DNA from: Anabaena minutissima FACHB-250
GTDB lineage: Bacteria > Cyanobacteriota > Cyanobacteriia > Cyanobacteriales > Nostocaceae
Length of the DNA: 64,000 nucleotides
Direction of reading: 5' to 3'
Assembly (NCBI RefSeq): GCF_014697125.1
Contig: NZ_JACJRG010000003.1
Span: 62,001-126,000, forward strand
This document shows positions 34,507 through 42,793 of this stretch, in pieces (within the stretch, counting starts at the first letter, position 1; each line of letters starts with the position of its first letter). Under the pieces are notes generated by a model. The model had not been told where the DNA came from and did not search any database. It was given only the letters and a program-made list of their open reading frames with translations. The translations under genes were made by a program, and so were the position numbers.

Positions 34507-34755
34507 ATGTGTATTTGCGTAAACTGCCACTATGTAGATCGCTGTGTAACTTATAATGCCGTCGAGACACAGCACCAACAGCCCCACTTAACAGAAACCC
34601 CAAATTTTGATCCCAATGAACCTTCTATCAACGTTAACATCCGTACTCAAGAAGATGTGATTGAAATGGAATGGGATGTGGTTGGTTGTCTCAGCTTTAA
34701 ACAAGAAACAGGTAAGTGGTCAAAGCTACGTCCAGGCGAATTAGTACCGACTTGA
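34507..34755 (+). CDS. ycf34: Ycf34 family Fe-S protein
   Basis: An 82-residue protein conserved in cyanobacteria and algal plastids. The Cys-rich N-terminus MCICVNCHYVDRC gives Cys2, Cys4, Cys7 and Cys13; a further Cys lies in WDVVGCLSF, and the tail GKWSKLRPGELVPT is the family hallmark. The Synechocystis homolog is reported to bind an iron-sulfur cluster and to affect photosynthetic electron transport. Full length. A strong bidirectional terminator follows. Confidence 0.93.
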   Translation: MCICVNCHYVDRCVTYNAVETQHQQPHLTETPNFDPNEPSINVNIRTQEDVIEMEWDVVGCLSFKQETGKWSKLRPGELVPT

Positions 34756-34784
34756 TGAAGAAAGTCAAATTTCATCATACAACA

Positions 34785-34816
34785 ATCGGAAAAGTTTTTT
34801 AAATCACTTTTCCGAT
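34785..34816. terminator. Bidirectional intrinsic terminator
   Basis: ATCGGAAAAGT (34785-34795) and ACTTTTCCGAT (34806-34816) form a perfect 11-bp stem with a T-rich loop between the convergent ycf34 and Gly/Tyr-rich peptide genes. The U-run is partly inside the stem-loop. Confidence 0.75.
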
Positions 34817-34842
34817 GACAACTTAGATTTATGAGCTATGAA

Positions 34843-35109
34843 TTAAAACCATTTTCCATGTCCATAGCCATAGCCATAGCCATAGCCTCCTGAGTAGTAG
34901 CTTCTCGGAAAAGAATTGTAAGAAGCTTGGGAATAAGAGCCACTGTAAGTACCAAATCCAAAACCACTACCAAATCCAAAGCCACTACTATAACCACCGC
35001 CGGCAATCAATTCTATTGTTTGATTAGTCAATTTATCAAGAAAGGTTTCAGCATCTTGAAACAAATCATGACCTGTAGCATAAATCTCATCAATTGTGAT
35101 ATTAGCCAT
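34843..35109 (-). CDS. Double-glycine leader peptide with Gly/Tyr/Phe-rich core (putative RiPP or secreted peptide)
   Basis: An 88-residue protein. Residues 1-38 are an acidic amphipathic leader ending LTNQTIELIAGG, the pattern of double-glycine leaders cleaved by C39 peptidase exporters. Residues 39-88 form a low-complexity core: FGFGSGFGFGTYSG, then YGYGYGYGHGKWF, rich in Gly, Tyr, Phe and Ser with no Cys. A ribosome site (AGGAGCAAG) precedes the ATG. No modification enzyme or transporter adjoins. It could be a RiPP precursor, a secreted structural peptide, or a Gly-rich protein with a chance GG motif. Confidence 0.6.
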   Translation of the reverse strand: MANITIDEIYATGHDLFQDAETFLDKLTNQTIELIAGGGYSSGFGFGSGFGFGTYSGSYSQASYNSFPRSYYSGGYGYGYGYGHGKWF

Positions 35110-35572
35110 CTAACTTGCTCCTGAATCAATCATATTTAACAACAAAATTAGTTAGACATAATGGAATGTAGAGAGGAATTGCATCAATACTTAGGAATGG
35201 CTGAATAAAAATACAAATAAATGATGGTAGGCGCGAATCAAACCGCAAAAAATAAATTTGTACAGCCATTTTTGCAGTTGCCAAATATTTGTGCAACATT
35301 TCTGATATTGTGTCTAACCTAATTCTGATGTTATCTAATTAATCGAATATGAGAAATCAAATAATTAGACAGAAATCTCTAATTTATGTCTTGAAGTTCG
35401 TAGTAAGGACTTTAATCCTTATGGATTGCCAGTAACTTCTGCATCGTCACCAATATCTCTCGGTAGGCGGCTTAACCGGGTTTTTAGCTGGCTGGCATTA
35501 GACACAATCTGAATTGAGTAGTTGCATCAAGATGGCTTTCAGTTGCTAGTTATAGCTAGTCCACTGCATAAG
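35110..35572. other. Intergenic spacer, no gene found
   Basis: A 463-bp AT-rich gap. A small dispersed-repeat hairpin (AAGGACTTTAATCCTT, 35405-35420) is the only structure I recognise. The promoter of the Gly/Tyr-rich peptide gene should lie near its left end. Confidence 0.5.
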
Positions 35573-36049
35573 CTACCCCTGAGTAGATAGTGCCTTGCGG
35601 AAAACAATCTTGTCCGCCCCTTCTGCATAGAACTCGCGTATACGTGCTTCCTCATCGTAACCGTTCTTTCGATAGAACGCTCGCACATACTCAAAATCTG
35701 GAGTACCCATCGTCTCTACTAGTAATACCCGCGCACCCCGATCTGCCAAAGTCCGCTCTACAAAAAGTAGCAGTTTCGCACCACGTCCTTGCCTTTGGTG
35801 AGTCGGGTGGACGGCAATCAATTGCAGGTTCCATGTCCCGCTAGTCATTCGTTCCGGTTCGCAGTAGGCTAATCCCACAAGTCCTTCATCGTCGTCTGTA
35901 ATCCAGAATGGATGAGTGTTGCTATCTTTGCTCAACGAATCCGTCAACATCTGACGCAACTCCTCTAGTTCGTCGGATGAAAAGAGTTCGATAGAGTCGG
36001 CTAAGGCAATGAGTGCATCTTTGTCATCGGGCATGATTGGTCGGATCAT
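35573..36049 (-). CDS. GNAT N-acetyltransferase
   Basis: A 158-residue GNAT protein. The acetyl-CoA loop is HPTHQRQGRGAKLL, after the strand WNLQLIAVHP; the C-terminus FYRKNGYDEEARIREFYAEG is the usual GNAT tail. The ATG at 36049 has GGAG 8 nt upstream; the open frame continues 18 codons further through the operator region and is not used. Divergent from a TetR gene with matching palindromes, so it is probably the repressor's target. Acceptor unknown; detoxification is a guess. Confidence 0.85.
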   Translation of the reverse strand: MIRPIMPDDKDALIALADSIELFSSDELEELRQMLTDSLSKDSNTHPFWITDDDEGLVGLAYCEPERMTSGTWNLQLIAVHPTHQRQGRGAKLLLFVERTLADRGARVLLVETMGTPDFEYVRAFYRKNGYDEEARIREFYAEGADKIVFRKALSTQG

Positions 36050-36082
36050 AGCAAACTCCAGGTATGTAAAAGAGAAAATATG

Positions 36083-36124
36083 ACAACAGTTGTTATGTCG
36101 CAAAGGAAATATAACAACTGTTAT
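36083..36124. promoter_or_regulatory. Twin TetR operators (ATAACA-N2-TGTTAT)
   Basis: ATAACAACTGTTAT (36111-36124) is a perfect 6+2+6 palindrome; ACAACAGTTGTTAT (36083-36096) matches with one arm mismatch. Centres are 28 bp apart, between the divergent GNAT and TetR genes. Confidence 0.78.
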
Positions 36125-36174
36125 GATGAGATGTCAAGATAATTATTTTATGTGGCTGCAAACTAAGGAGAGTT

Positions 36175-36759
36175 ATGAGTTATGACGATCGCCGCATTGA
36201 AGTTGCTAATGCGGCATGGCGGGTGATTATCCGTGAAGGATTAGATCGTGCTAGTATGCGGGCGATCGCGCAGGAACTTGGCTCTTCTACGGGCGTTGTG
36301 ACCCACTACTTTCGAGATAAAGAAGAACTCATCTTATTTGCTCTAGAACGAGTGTTTAAAAACGTCCTAGAGGACATGAAATTCTGTGTCAAGGGACGGC
36401 AAGGAATTGACAGGCTAGAACAGATGATTCTTACGGCTCTCCCTCTGAAGATGAGTGACAAAGCCGATTGGAAAGTTTGGGTAGCATTTTTGGGCTATTC
36501 AATCGGGCGCGAACATCTAGTTCAAAAACACCAAAAACGCTATGACGTTTTACAGCAACTTATTTCTCAAGAGTTAGCTGACTTGCAAACAGCTAATCTG
36601 ATTCGAGTCGATCTTGATGTAACTCTCGAAGCCAATGCACTCATCGCCCTAGTGGATGGCATTGGTACTGGGGTTGTCATCTGTCCTGAGCAATTCTCGG
36701 CAGAGCAACAACAATACCTTGTACGGCGACATATTAATGCTTTACTGGCATCATCTTGA
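36175..36759 (+). CDS. TetR/AcrR-family regulator (BetI-like)
   Basis: A 194-residue TetR protein: VANAAWRVIIREGLDRASMR and the recognition helix region SSTGVVTHYFRDKEELILFA. The C-terminal domain is helical, with DVTLEANALIALVDGIGTGV typical of the BetI/TetR_C group. ATG at 36175 preceded by AAGGAG. Two operators in front suggest it represses itself and the divergent acetyltransferase gene. It is not closely similar to the other two TetR proteins of the window. Confidence 0.88.
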   Translation: MSYDDRRIEVANAAWRVIIREGLDRASMRAIAQELGSSTGVVTHYFRDKEELILFALERVFKNVLEDMKFCVKGRQGIDRLEQMILTALPLKMSDKADWKVWVAFLGYSIGREHLVQKHQKRYDVLQQLISQELADLQTANLIRVDLDVTLEANALIALVDGIGTGVVICPEQFSAEQQQYLVRRHINALLASS

Positions 36760-36768
36760 ATACTAGAT

Positions 36769-36809
36769 AATCCCTCTCTCTATATTTTTAGATGGAGGGA
36801 TTATTTTTT
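36769..36809 (+). terminator. Intrinsic terminator after the TetR gene
   Basis: AATCCCTC (36769-36776) and GAGGGATT (36795-36802) form an 8-bp stem followed by ATTTTTT, 9 bp after the TetR stop codon. Confidence 0.75.
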
Positions 36810-36878
36810 AGAGAACCTGGATTAGTGCAGGATAACTCTTCCATTGAAAAAGATGAGAAAATTTCTGCCTGATTCTAC

Positions 36879-37211
36879 TTACCAGCCTTTATCTGCTTGT
36901 TCCAGGACGTAAGCTGCTACATCTTCAATTTGTTCAGGCTTTAAACGACCATTAAAAGCAGGCATGGCATTTTTACCCTTTGTTACTTGAGCAATAATTG
37001 CCTCTGCTGAGTACATACCGAACTGTTCCAAGGCGTCTTTCTTCAAGGTTTTGTTAGCTTGCACTAAATTCTTACCACCTGCATGACAGGAAGCACAGTT
37101 AGCACTAAAGACTTTTGCTCCATTTACGCTGTCAGCAGCCAAAGCGGAATTACTGAAGGCAAAAGTGAAGATTGCTATGCCTAACAGTAAGATTGAAAAA
37201 ATTTTCTTCAT
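36879..37211 (-). CDS. petJ: Cytochrome c6
   Basis: A 110-residue precursor of the soluble lumenal electron carrier between cytochrome b6f and photosystem I or terminal oxidase. A Sec signal peptide (residues 1-25, ending NSALA) precedes an 85-residue mature protein. Heme c attaches at Cys39-Ala-Ser-Cys42-His43, and Met83 in NAMPAF is the sixth ligand; the C-terminal helix is [16 protein letters not shown]. The ATG at 37211 starts the signal peptide. In many cyanobacteria petJ is induced when copper, and so plastocyanin, is lacking; no copper site is visible here. Confidence 0.93.
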   Translation of the reverse strand: MKKIFSILLLGIAIFTFAFSNSALAADSVNGAKVFSANCASCHAGGKNLVQANKTLKKDALEQFGMYSAEAIIAQVTKGKNAMPAFNGRLKPEQIEDVAAYVLEQADKGW

Positions 37212-37311
37212 TTTGTGTTCTCTCTGCAACAAAGGCTTATTCAGCCCAATCTCTTCCTCTATAATTTTCAGGTGATTTAATCGCCTGCGTCAAAAGACGG
37301 TCTGTCAAACT

Positions 37312-37809
37312 TCATGATTCTTTAGCTGCTAACTGGCTAATTGCTAACTCTGTGACGCGGCAAATTCTCCATTCGTCTAAAATCGATGCTCCCATGCTTC
37401 GGTAAAATGCCTGCGCTGACTCATTCCAGTCAAGAACACTCCACTCTAACCTGCCGCAATCTCTTTCCACAGCAATTTGAGCTAATTTTATCAGCAGTGC
37501 TTTGCCAATGCCTTGCCGCCGATACTCTGGTAAAACAAATAAATCTTCGAGATAAAGCCCTGGTTTAGTGAGAAAGGTTGAGTAATTATGAAAAAATAGC
37601 GCAAAACCTACAGCTTTACCTGAGTATTCGGCTAATATTGCCTCTACATACTTTCGTGAGCCAAATAAATGCTCCTGTAATGCCGAAACATCGCCAGTTA
37701 CAGCATGAGATAGTTTTTCGTACTCCGCTAGCCCTTGAATTAAGCCAAATAGTGCTTTGCTATCATCAGGTTCAGCAAAACGCACAATTAAATCACCATG
37801 TACAGTCAT
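37312..37809 (-). CDS. GNAT N-acetyltransferase (diamine acetyltransferase-like)
   Basis: A 165-residue GNAT protein. LYLEDLFVLPEYRRQGIGKALL holds the beta4 strand and acetyl-CoA loop, and LEWSVLDWNESAQAFYRSMGA is the block shared with spermidine/spermine and thialysine acetyltransferases. It therefore probably acetylates small amines; this is by resemblance only. Single transcription unit, followed on the map by petJ on the same strand (80 bp downstream of its stop). STRR-type repeats lie just upstream. Confidence 0.87.
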   Translation of the reverse strand: MTVHGDLIVRFAEPDDSKALFGLIQGLAEYEKLSHAVTGDVSALQEHLFGSRKYVEAILAEYSGKAVGFALFFHNYSTFLTKPGLYLEDLFVLPEYRRQGIGKALLIKLAQIAVERDCGRLEWSVLDWNESAQAFYRSMGASILDEWRICRVTELAISQLAAKES

Positions 37810-37918
37810 GAGTCTATGGTCAATAGTCCATAGTCATTAGTCCATAGTCAACACTCAATAGTCAACACTCAACAGTCATTAGTTTTTCTCCCCCTGCTCC
37901 CTGCTCCCTGCCCCCTGC
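37810..37918. repeat. Heptameric repeats
   Basis: Tandem ATAGTCC/ACACTCA-type heptamers (37812-37880) then CCCTGCT units (37892-37918) between the sigC stop and the GNAT start. Confidence 0.75.
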
Positions 37919-37920
37919 CT

Positions 37921-39090
37921 TCAAATCAGCCAGCCCTTGAGACGTTTAGCTATATGAGGGCGGCGTAATTTCCGCATAGCTTTACTTTGAATTTGGCGTA
38001 CTCGTTCACGGGAGAGATTGAACATATTACCCACTTCTTCTAGGGTGCAGGGTTCGCTACTTGTCAAACCATAGCGGAGAGAAATCACATCTTTTTCCCG
38101 TGGGGTAAGAACATCTCCTAAGACTTCCCAAATCTCCTGACGCATCATGTTCTCATTCATTTTTGCTTCAGGAGACAAGTTGTCTTCATCTTCTAATAAA
38201 TCCATCAGTTCCGTGTCTTCTTCTTTACCGACACGGTGGTTGAGAGAAAGTGCTTGTCTTCTTAACTGTTGCAGTTGGCGCAGTTGTTGGACACTGATTT
38301 CCAACGCTTCAGCCATTTCTGCTTCGGAGGGGTTGCGGCGGAGTTTTTGCTTGAGTTCCCGTTGGGCTTTTTTGAGTTTATTAAGTTTTTCTACGATGTG
38401 GATGGGTAGACGGATAGTTCTGGCATCATTAGCGATCGCTCTGGTAATGGCTTGTCTAATCCACCAATAAGCGTAGGTAGAAAATTTATATCCTTTATCG
38501 GGATCAAATTTTTCTGTCGCCCGATTTAAACCCATTGCTCCTTCTTGGATTAAATCCAGAAAAGGAACTCCCCGATTTAAATATCTCTTCGCAATTGATA
38601 CTACTAATCTCAAGTTCGAGCGAATCATTTTTCGCTTGGCAACTCGACCTTGATATAAACGATGCTCTAGCTGCTTTTCTGTGACTTCTAATCGAGCAGC
38701 TATTTGCGCTTTGGTAGGTTGCTCTGCTAATTCTAATTGCAGCGCATCTTGTAAATCTTTGACATCTTCTAAAAATTTGACTCGCCTAGCTAACTCTACC
38801 TCTTCATCAGGTTTGAGTAATGGATAGCGTGCCATTTCTTTAAAAAATGCACCTACAGCATCATCATGCTCGGTTTTATTATACCCAGAAGGACGAGCAG
38901 CTGCCATTTGATCCCCATCCCGCTCATCTGACTCCAGATGTTCTACGGTTGGGACTTCTTCTTCTATGACTAGTTCCAAACTGTCAAGAGTTTCTTCTTC
39001 CTGTTCAACAGTATTCTCAAGTATTTCCATTGTTCCCAATTCAGCAATATTCATAGTTTCCTTGAGGGATTGTTGCTTGGTTTGGTACAT
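37921..39090 (-). CDS. sigC: Group 2 RNA polymerase sigma factor, SigC-like
   Basis: A 389-residue sigma-70 factor. After an acidic, variable N-terminus (1-65), region 1.2 is DAVGAFFKEMARYPLL, region 2 has RLVVSIAKRYLNRGVPFLDL and KFSTYAYWWIRQAITRAIA, region 3 follows, and region 4.2 is TLEEVGNMFNLSRERVRQIQ. The end SKAMRKLRRPHIAKRLKGWLI is the form I associate with cyanobacterial SigC rather than SigA, SigB or SigD. SigC is a non-essential group 2 factor, linked to nitrogen and stationary-phase responses. Start MYQTKQQ at 39090; a later Met (residue 13) is possible. Confidence 0.85.
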   Translation of the reverse strand: MYQTKQQSLKETMNIAELGTMEILENTVEQEEETLDSLELVIEEEVPTVEHLESDERDGDQMAAARPSGYNKTEHDDAVGAFFKEMARYPLLKPDEEVELARRVKFLEDVKDLQDALQLELAEQPTKAQIAARLEVTEKQLEHRLYQGRVAKRKMIRSNLRLVVSIAKRYLNRGVPFLDLIQEGAMGLNRATEKFDPDKGYKFSTYAYWWIRQAITRAIANDARTIRLPIHIVEKLNKLKKAQRELKQKLRRNPSEAEMAEALEISVQQLRQLQQLRRQALSLNHRVGKEEDTELMDLLEDEDNLSPEAKMNENMMRQEIWEVLGDVLTPREKDVISLRYGLTSSEPCTLEEVGNMFNLSRERVRQIQSKAMRKLRRPHIAKRLKGWLI

Positions 39091-39799
39091 AATTTAATGG
39101 CAGCTGTTCACTAATAATAATTGACAGTTCCCTAAGTATGAATGCACCTGTTTGATCACAAAACCCAGCCTGATGCGAATTTATTGATAGAAGTTAAAAT
39201 TAATTTTTAATTGACAGTTATTTATTGCCACTAACTTGAACTTCTCCATCATATTAGTTTTACACCCAAATTTTATTTTCTCAGTCACAACATATATACG
39301 CTTATTGTTTTATTAATTTCCGAATCTGTCAAACCCCTTCAACCTTTATCAATTTGAACAATTTAGATAAAATACAGTTAGATATCACAGAATTTGAACT
39401 TTTGTGAATTTTTGGGGTGTTTAATTGAGATTTATGGAATTAATCGTCGTAGTTGTGGGTCTGGAGTTATCAGGTGAGTATAAAAATTATTAATGCTAAT
39501 AATCAGGCAATTTACTATTTCCAAAAAAATGTTTGTATAAAAGCATCTCATATATAGAAAGGATTGAATATCTATCAACGGGCTGAAAAACGCTATTCCC
39601 TATTTAGTAAATAGATAAACTATTTCGGAAATCTTCAGGGATATAGTTTGATTTTTTATAGTAGACTTCAAATATTTATTGCACGTATGGGTGAGTTCAA
39701 TTTGTCTAGTAGATTACATAAGAGGAAACTTATCAAGTATTATGGGTGATAAAAGTATTGTGAAATACATTTTACTTCTACAGGAGGAAAATTTTATAT
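39091..39799. other. Long divergent intergenic region, no gene found
   Basis: A 709-bp AT-rich gap between sigC and priA. I see no RNA gene, repeat or clear palindrome. Only a 19-codon frame (39434) occurs, without a ribosome site. It presumably contains both promoters and a long leader; an AGGAGG lies at its right end before priA. Confidence 0.5.
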
Positions 39800-42520
39800 T
39801 TGGCGATTTCACCGAATTTTGCTGTTCCAGTTCACACAAATAAGAATATTTATCTTTACATTTTAGACACCATGTATATTAATAACGTAAATTCACATAA
39901 TTTGGTGGTTCATGAGACTACGGACTTTTACCGAACATCAACTAATAGAAATCGCTACGTCGAAGTCCTAGTAGATTGTCCAGGGAATACAGGACTGTTT
40001 ACTTACCGTTTACCAGCCCAACTAGAAATTCAACCAGGAGACATATTAAGTGTACCTTTTGGTGCACAACAATTAGGCGCGATCGCAGTTAGATTATTGA
40101 GCCAACCCAACATTGATATACCACCAGAAAAAATCCGGGAAGTAGAAGATGTAGTCAGTTCGGCTTTTTTTAGCAGTGCTTATTGGGAATTGTTAAATAA
40201 AGTAGCATCATATTACTATACACCTTTAATTCAAGTGATACGAGTGGCATTACCACCTGGATTATTAGGGCGATCGCAACGTCGTATCCGGTTAATTATC
40301 AAACAAAAAGACCTATTAACTTCTACTGCTTTTTTGAGTCCAACAGCGCAGCAAATTCTTAAACTTTTGCAAGCTCAATCAGCAGGGGATTATAGTTTCG
40401 CTTATTTACAACAAAAAGTCAAATCTGCCTATCGGGGAGTGAGGGAATTGCTGCGGATTGGTTTAGTAGAAAGCTATTTAGAACCTCCGCGCACAACTCG
40501 ACCAAAAAGACAAAAAGCGGTGATATTAATTGACACCATAGAGAGAGATATAACCACGCGACAGAGAGAAATTTTAGAAGTATTGCGAAAACGTGGCGGT
40601 GAGTTGTGGCAAAGTGAATTATTGCAAATTACTAACGCCAGTTCCTCTGTCCTCAAGACGATGGAACAAAAAGGTTACATTGTTATAGAAGAACGGGAAA
40701 TATTACGAAGAGAACAAGGTCAAGCATTAGCTTTAGACACATCAAAATCATTAAATCTAGCCCAAGCCAATGCCTTAGAAACCATTCAACAGCTAGAGGG
40801 ATTTCATCAAGTCTTGTTGCATGGAATCACAGGTTCAGGCAAAACAGAAGTATATTTGCAAGCGATCGCCCCACTCATCGCCCAGGGTAAATCAGCTTTA
40901 GTTTTAGTCCCAGAAATTGGACTCACACCCCAACTCACAGATCGGTTTCGCGCCCGCTTTGGTAGTAGAATCAGCGTCTATCACAGCGCACTCTCCGAAG
41001 GCGAACGTTACGACACCTGGAGACAAATGCTTACCGGCGAGCCGCAAATTATCATCGGGACGCGTAGTGCCATTTTTGCACCCTTACCCAACTTAGGTTT
41101 AATCATCCTCGACGAAGAACACGACTCCAGCTTTAAACAAGACTCACCCATCCCCACCTACCACGCCCGCACCGTCGCTCAATGGCGGGCAGAATTGGAA
41201 AATTGCCCCTTAGTATTAGGTTCAGCAACACCTTCCTTAGAGAGTTGGGTGAATGTGGGGGGAGAAGAGGCAGGGGGCAGGGGGCAGGGGGCAGGGGAGG
41301 CAGGGGAAGCAGGGGAAGCAGGGGAGCAGGGGAGATTTTACCCCAATCCTCACTCCCTCACTCCCTCACTCTCTCACTCAGCACGGGCTAAACGCCCCGC
41401 TACCGCTAACAGCACTCAGCACTCAGCACTCAAAACTCATTACCTATCCCTCCCCGAACGCATTAACTCTCGCCCCTTACCGCCAATAGAAATAGTGGAT
41501 ATGCGGCAAGAACTGCAAGACGGGAATCGTTCTATATTTAGTCGGTCGCTACAACAAGCATTACAACAACTACAACAGACAAAACAACAGGGGATTTTAT
41601 TTATCCATCGCCGGGGACACAGCACCTTTGTCTCTTGTCGTAGCTGTGGTTATGTCTTGGAATGTCCCCATTGTGATGTGTCCTTGTCTTACCACCAAAC
41701 CGAAGTAGGCGCACCACAACTGCTACGCTGTCATTACTGTAATTATGTGCGATCGCATCCCCAAAACTGCCCTGAATGTATGTCCCCTTACCTGAAATTC
41801 TTTGGTAGCGGGACTCAGCGAGTCACCCAAGAATTAAGCCGACAGTTCCCAGACTTGACTTACATCCGTTTTGATAGCGATACCACCCGCACCAAAGGCG
41901 CACATCGTACCCTACTGACTCGGTTTGCGAACGGCGAAGCAAATTTACTAGTGGGGACACAAATGCTTACCAAAGGCTTAGATTTACCCCAAGTGACATT
42001 AGTGGGGGTAGTTTCGGCTGATGGCTTGCTGCACCTGTCAGATTATCGCGCCAGCGAACGAGCCTTTCAAACCTTGACTCAAGTAGCTGGACGTGCAGGC
42101 AGAGGTGACGATCGCGGTAGAGTAATTATGCAAACTTACACCCCAGAACATCCCGTCATTGAGGCAGTCAGAAATCACGACTATCATTCATTCGTGCAAG
42201 CCGAACTAGAACAACGGCAAGACCTCAATTATCCACCCACAGGCAGGTTAATCTTATTGCGCTTGAGTAGCCTTGATCCCATCCAAGTCCAGAATACAGC
42301 CCAAATCATCGCCACAGCTTTAACAGCGAAGGCAGGATTTGAAATATTAGGGCCAGCACCAGCTAGTGTGATGCGCGTCGCCAACCGTTTTCGCTGGCAA
42401 ATATTACTCAAATTCGACTCAGAAGCCTTACCCCAATTACCCGACTGGGAGGCAGTGCGATCGCTCTGTTGTGATAGCGTTAGCTTAACAATAGATGTAG
42501 ACCCATTAAATATCATATGA
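39800..42520 (+). CDS. priA: Primosomal protein N' (replication restart helicase PriA)
   Basis: A 906-residue helicase that restarts stalled replication forks. The N-terminal 3'-DNA-binding domain is followed by Walker A GITGSGKT (Lys348), DEEH (438-441) and a primosomal Zn region with eight Cys (from Cys613, in CRSCG, CPHC, CHYC and CPEC). Late motifs are GTQMLTKGLDLPQV and QVAGRAGRGDDRG. The TTG start at 39800 is chosen for a strong AGGAGGAAA 10-15 nt upstream; the first ATG (39872) has no ribosome site. Residues about 487-546 are an in-frame insertion translated from intergenic-type repeats, between GSATPSLESW and YLSLPERI. Confidence 0.92.
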   Translation: MAISPNFAVPVHTNKNIYLYILDTMYINNVNSHNLVVHETTDFYRTSTNRNRYVEVLVDCPGNTGLFTYRLPAQLEIQPGDILSVPFGAQQLGAIAVRLLSQPNIDIPPEKIREVEDVVSSAFFSSAYWELLNKVASYYYTPLIQVIRVALPPGLLGRSQRRIRLIIKQKDLLTSTAFLSPTAQQILKLLQAQSAGDYSFAYLQQKVKSAYRGVRELLRIGLVESYLEPPRTTRPKRQKAVILIDTIERDITTRQREILEVLRKRGGELWQSELLQITNASSSVLKTMEQKGYIVIEEREILRREQGQALALDTSKSLNLAQANALETIQQLEGFHQVLLHGITGSGKTEVYLQAIAPLIAQGKSALVLVPEIGLTPQLTDRFRARFGSRISVYHSALSEGERYDTWRQMLTGEPQIIIGTRSAIFAPLPNLGLIILDEEHDSSFKQDSPIPTYHARTVAQWRAELENCPLVLGSATPSLESWVNVGGEEAGGRGQGAGEAGEAGEAGEQGRFYPNPHSLTPSLSHSARAKRPATANSTQHSALKTHYLSLPERINSRPLPPIEIVDMRQELQDGNRSIFSRSLQQALQQLQQTKQQGILFIHRRGHSTFVSCRSCGYVLECPHCDVSLSYHQTEVGAPQLLRCHYCNYVRSHPQNCPECMSPYLKFFGSGTQRVTQELSRQFPDLTYIRFDSDTTRTKGAHRTLLTRFANGEANLLVGTQMLTKGLDLPQVTLVGVVSADGLLHLSDYRASERAFQTLTQVAGRAGRGDDRGRVIMQTYTPEHPVIEAVRNHDYHSFVQAELEQRQDLNYPPTGRLILLRLSSLDPIQVQNTAQIIATALTAKAGFEILGPAPASVMRVANRFRWQILLKFDSEALPQLPDWEAVRSLCCDSVSLTIDVDPLNII
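41258..41440 (+). repeat. Repeat-derived in-frame insertion in priA
   Basis: Tandem GGGGGCA/GGGGAAG heptamers (41258-41335), CTCACTC units (41348-41378), the 35-bp dispersed repeat also seen at 18216 and 18589 (41376-41410, two mismatches), and CACTCAG units (41411-41430). Total length is about 183 bp, a multiple of three, encoding about 60 Gly/Ala/Glu- then Ser-rich residues. Confidence 0.85.
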
Positions 42521-42523
42521 TTC

Positions 42524-42591
42524 CTCTGTGTCTCCGTGTCTCTGTGGTTAAAAATCTCTTAATTTCACCACAGAGATACAGAGGCACAGAG
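42524..42591. repeat. 25-bp imperfect inverted repeat after priA
   Basis: Positions 42524-42548 and 42567-42591 pair over 25 bp with three mismatches. The CTCTGTG...CACAGAG motif is a widespread cyanobacterial intergenic repeat. It can serve as a priA terminator. Confidence 0.75.
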
Positions 42592-42793
42592 TAAAAATGA
42601 AATTAATTTAAGTGTTCTTGATGGAAACTTTAAACATCTACTAGAAAATTATCAAGACAGCAAACCGTAACTACCGCTAAATGAATGAGGTGGTGTGAAA
42701 TATTGCCAAATTGCTCACACTCCTCTAGACAAGTAGGTTATTTTTTATCTCTAAGAATTAGACAGTATTGGCTAAAAATTGAGTACAAAATAA

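Noticed and set aside
35405..35420. AAGGACTTTAATCCTT hairpin as terminator or attenuator
   Set aside because: It is a common dispersed cyanobacterial repeat with a weak stem and no adjacent transcript end.
39434..39493. 19-codon frame in the sigC-priA gap
   Set aside because: Too short, hydrophobic by chance, without ribosome site.
42660..42793. kdpF-like small hydrophobic ORF upstream of kdpA
   Set aside because: No suitable start followed by a hydrophobic stretch was found.
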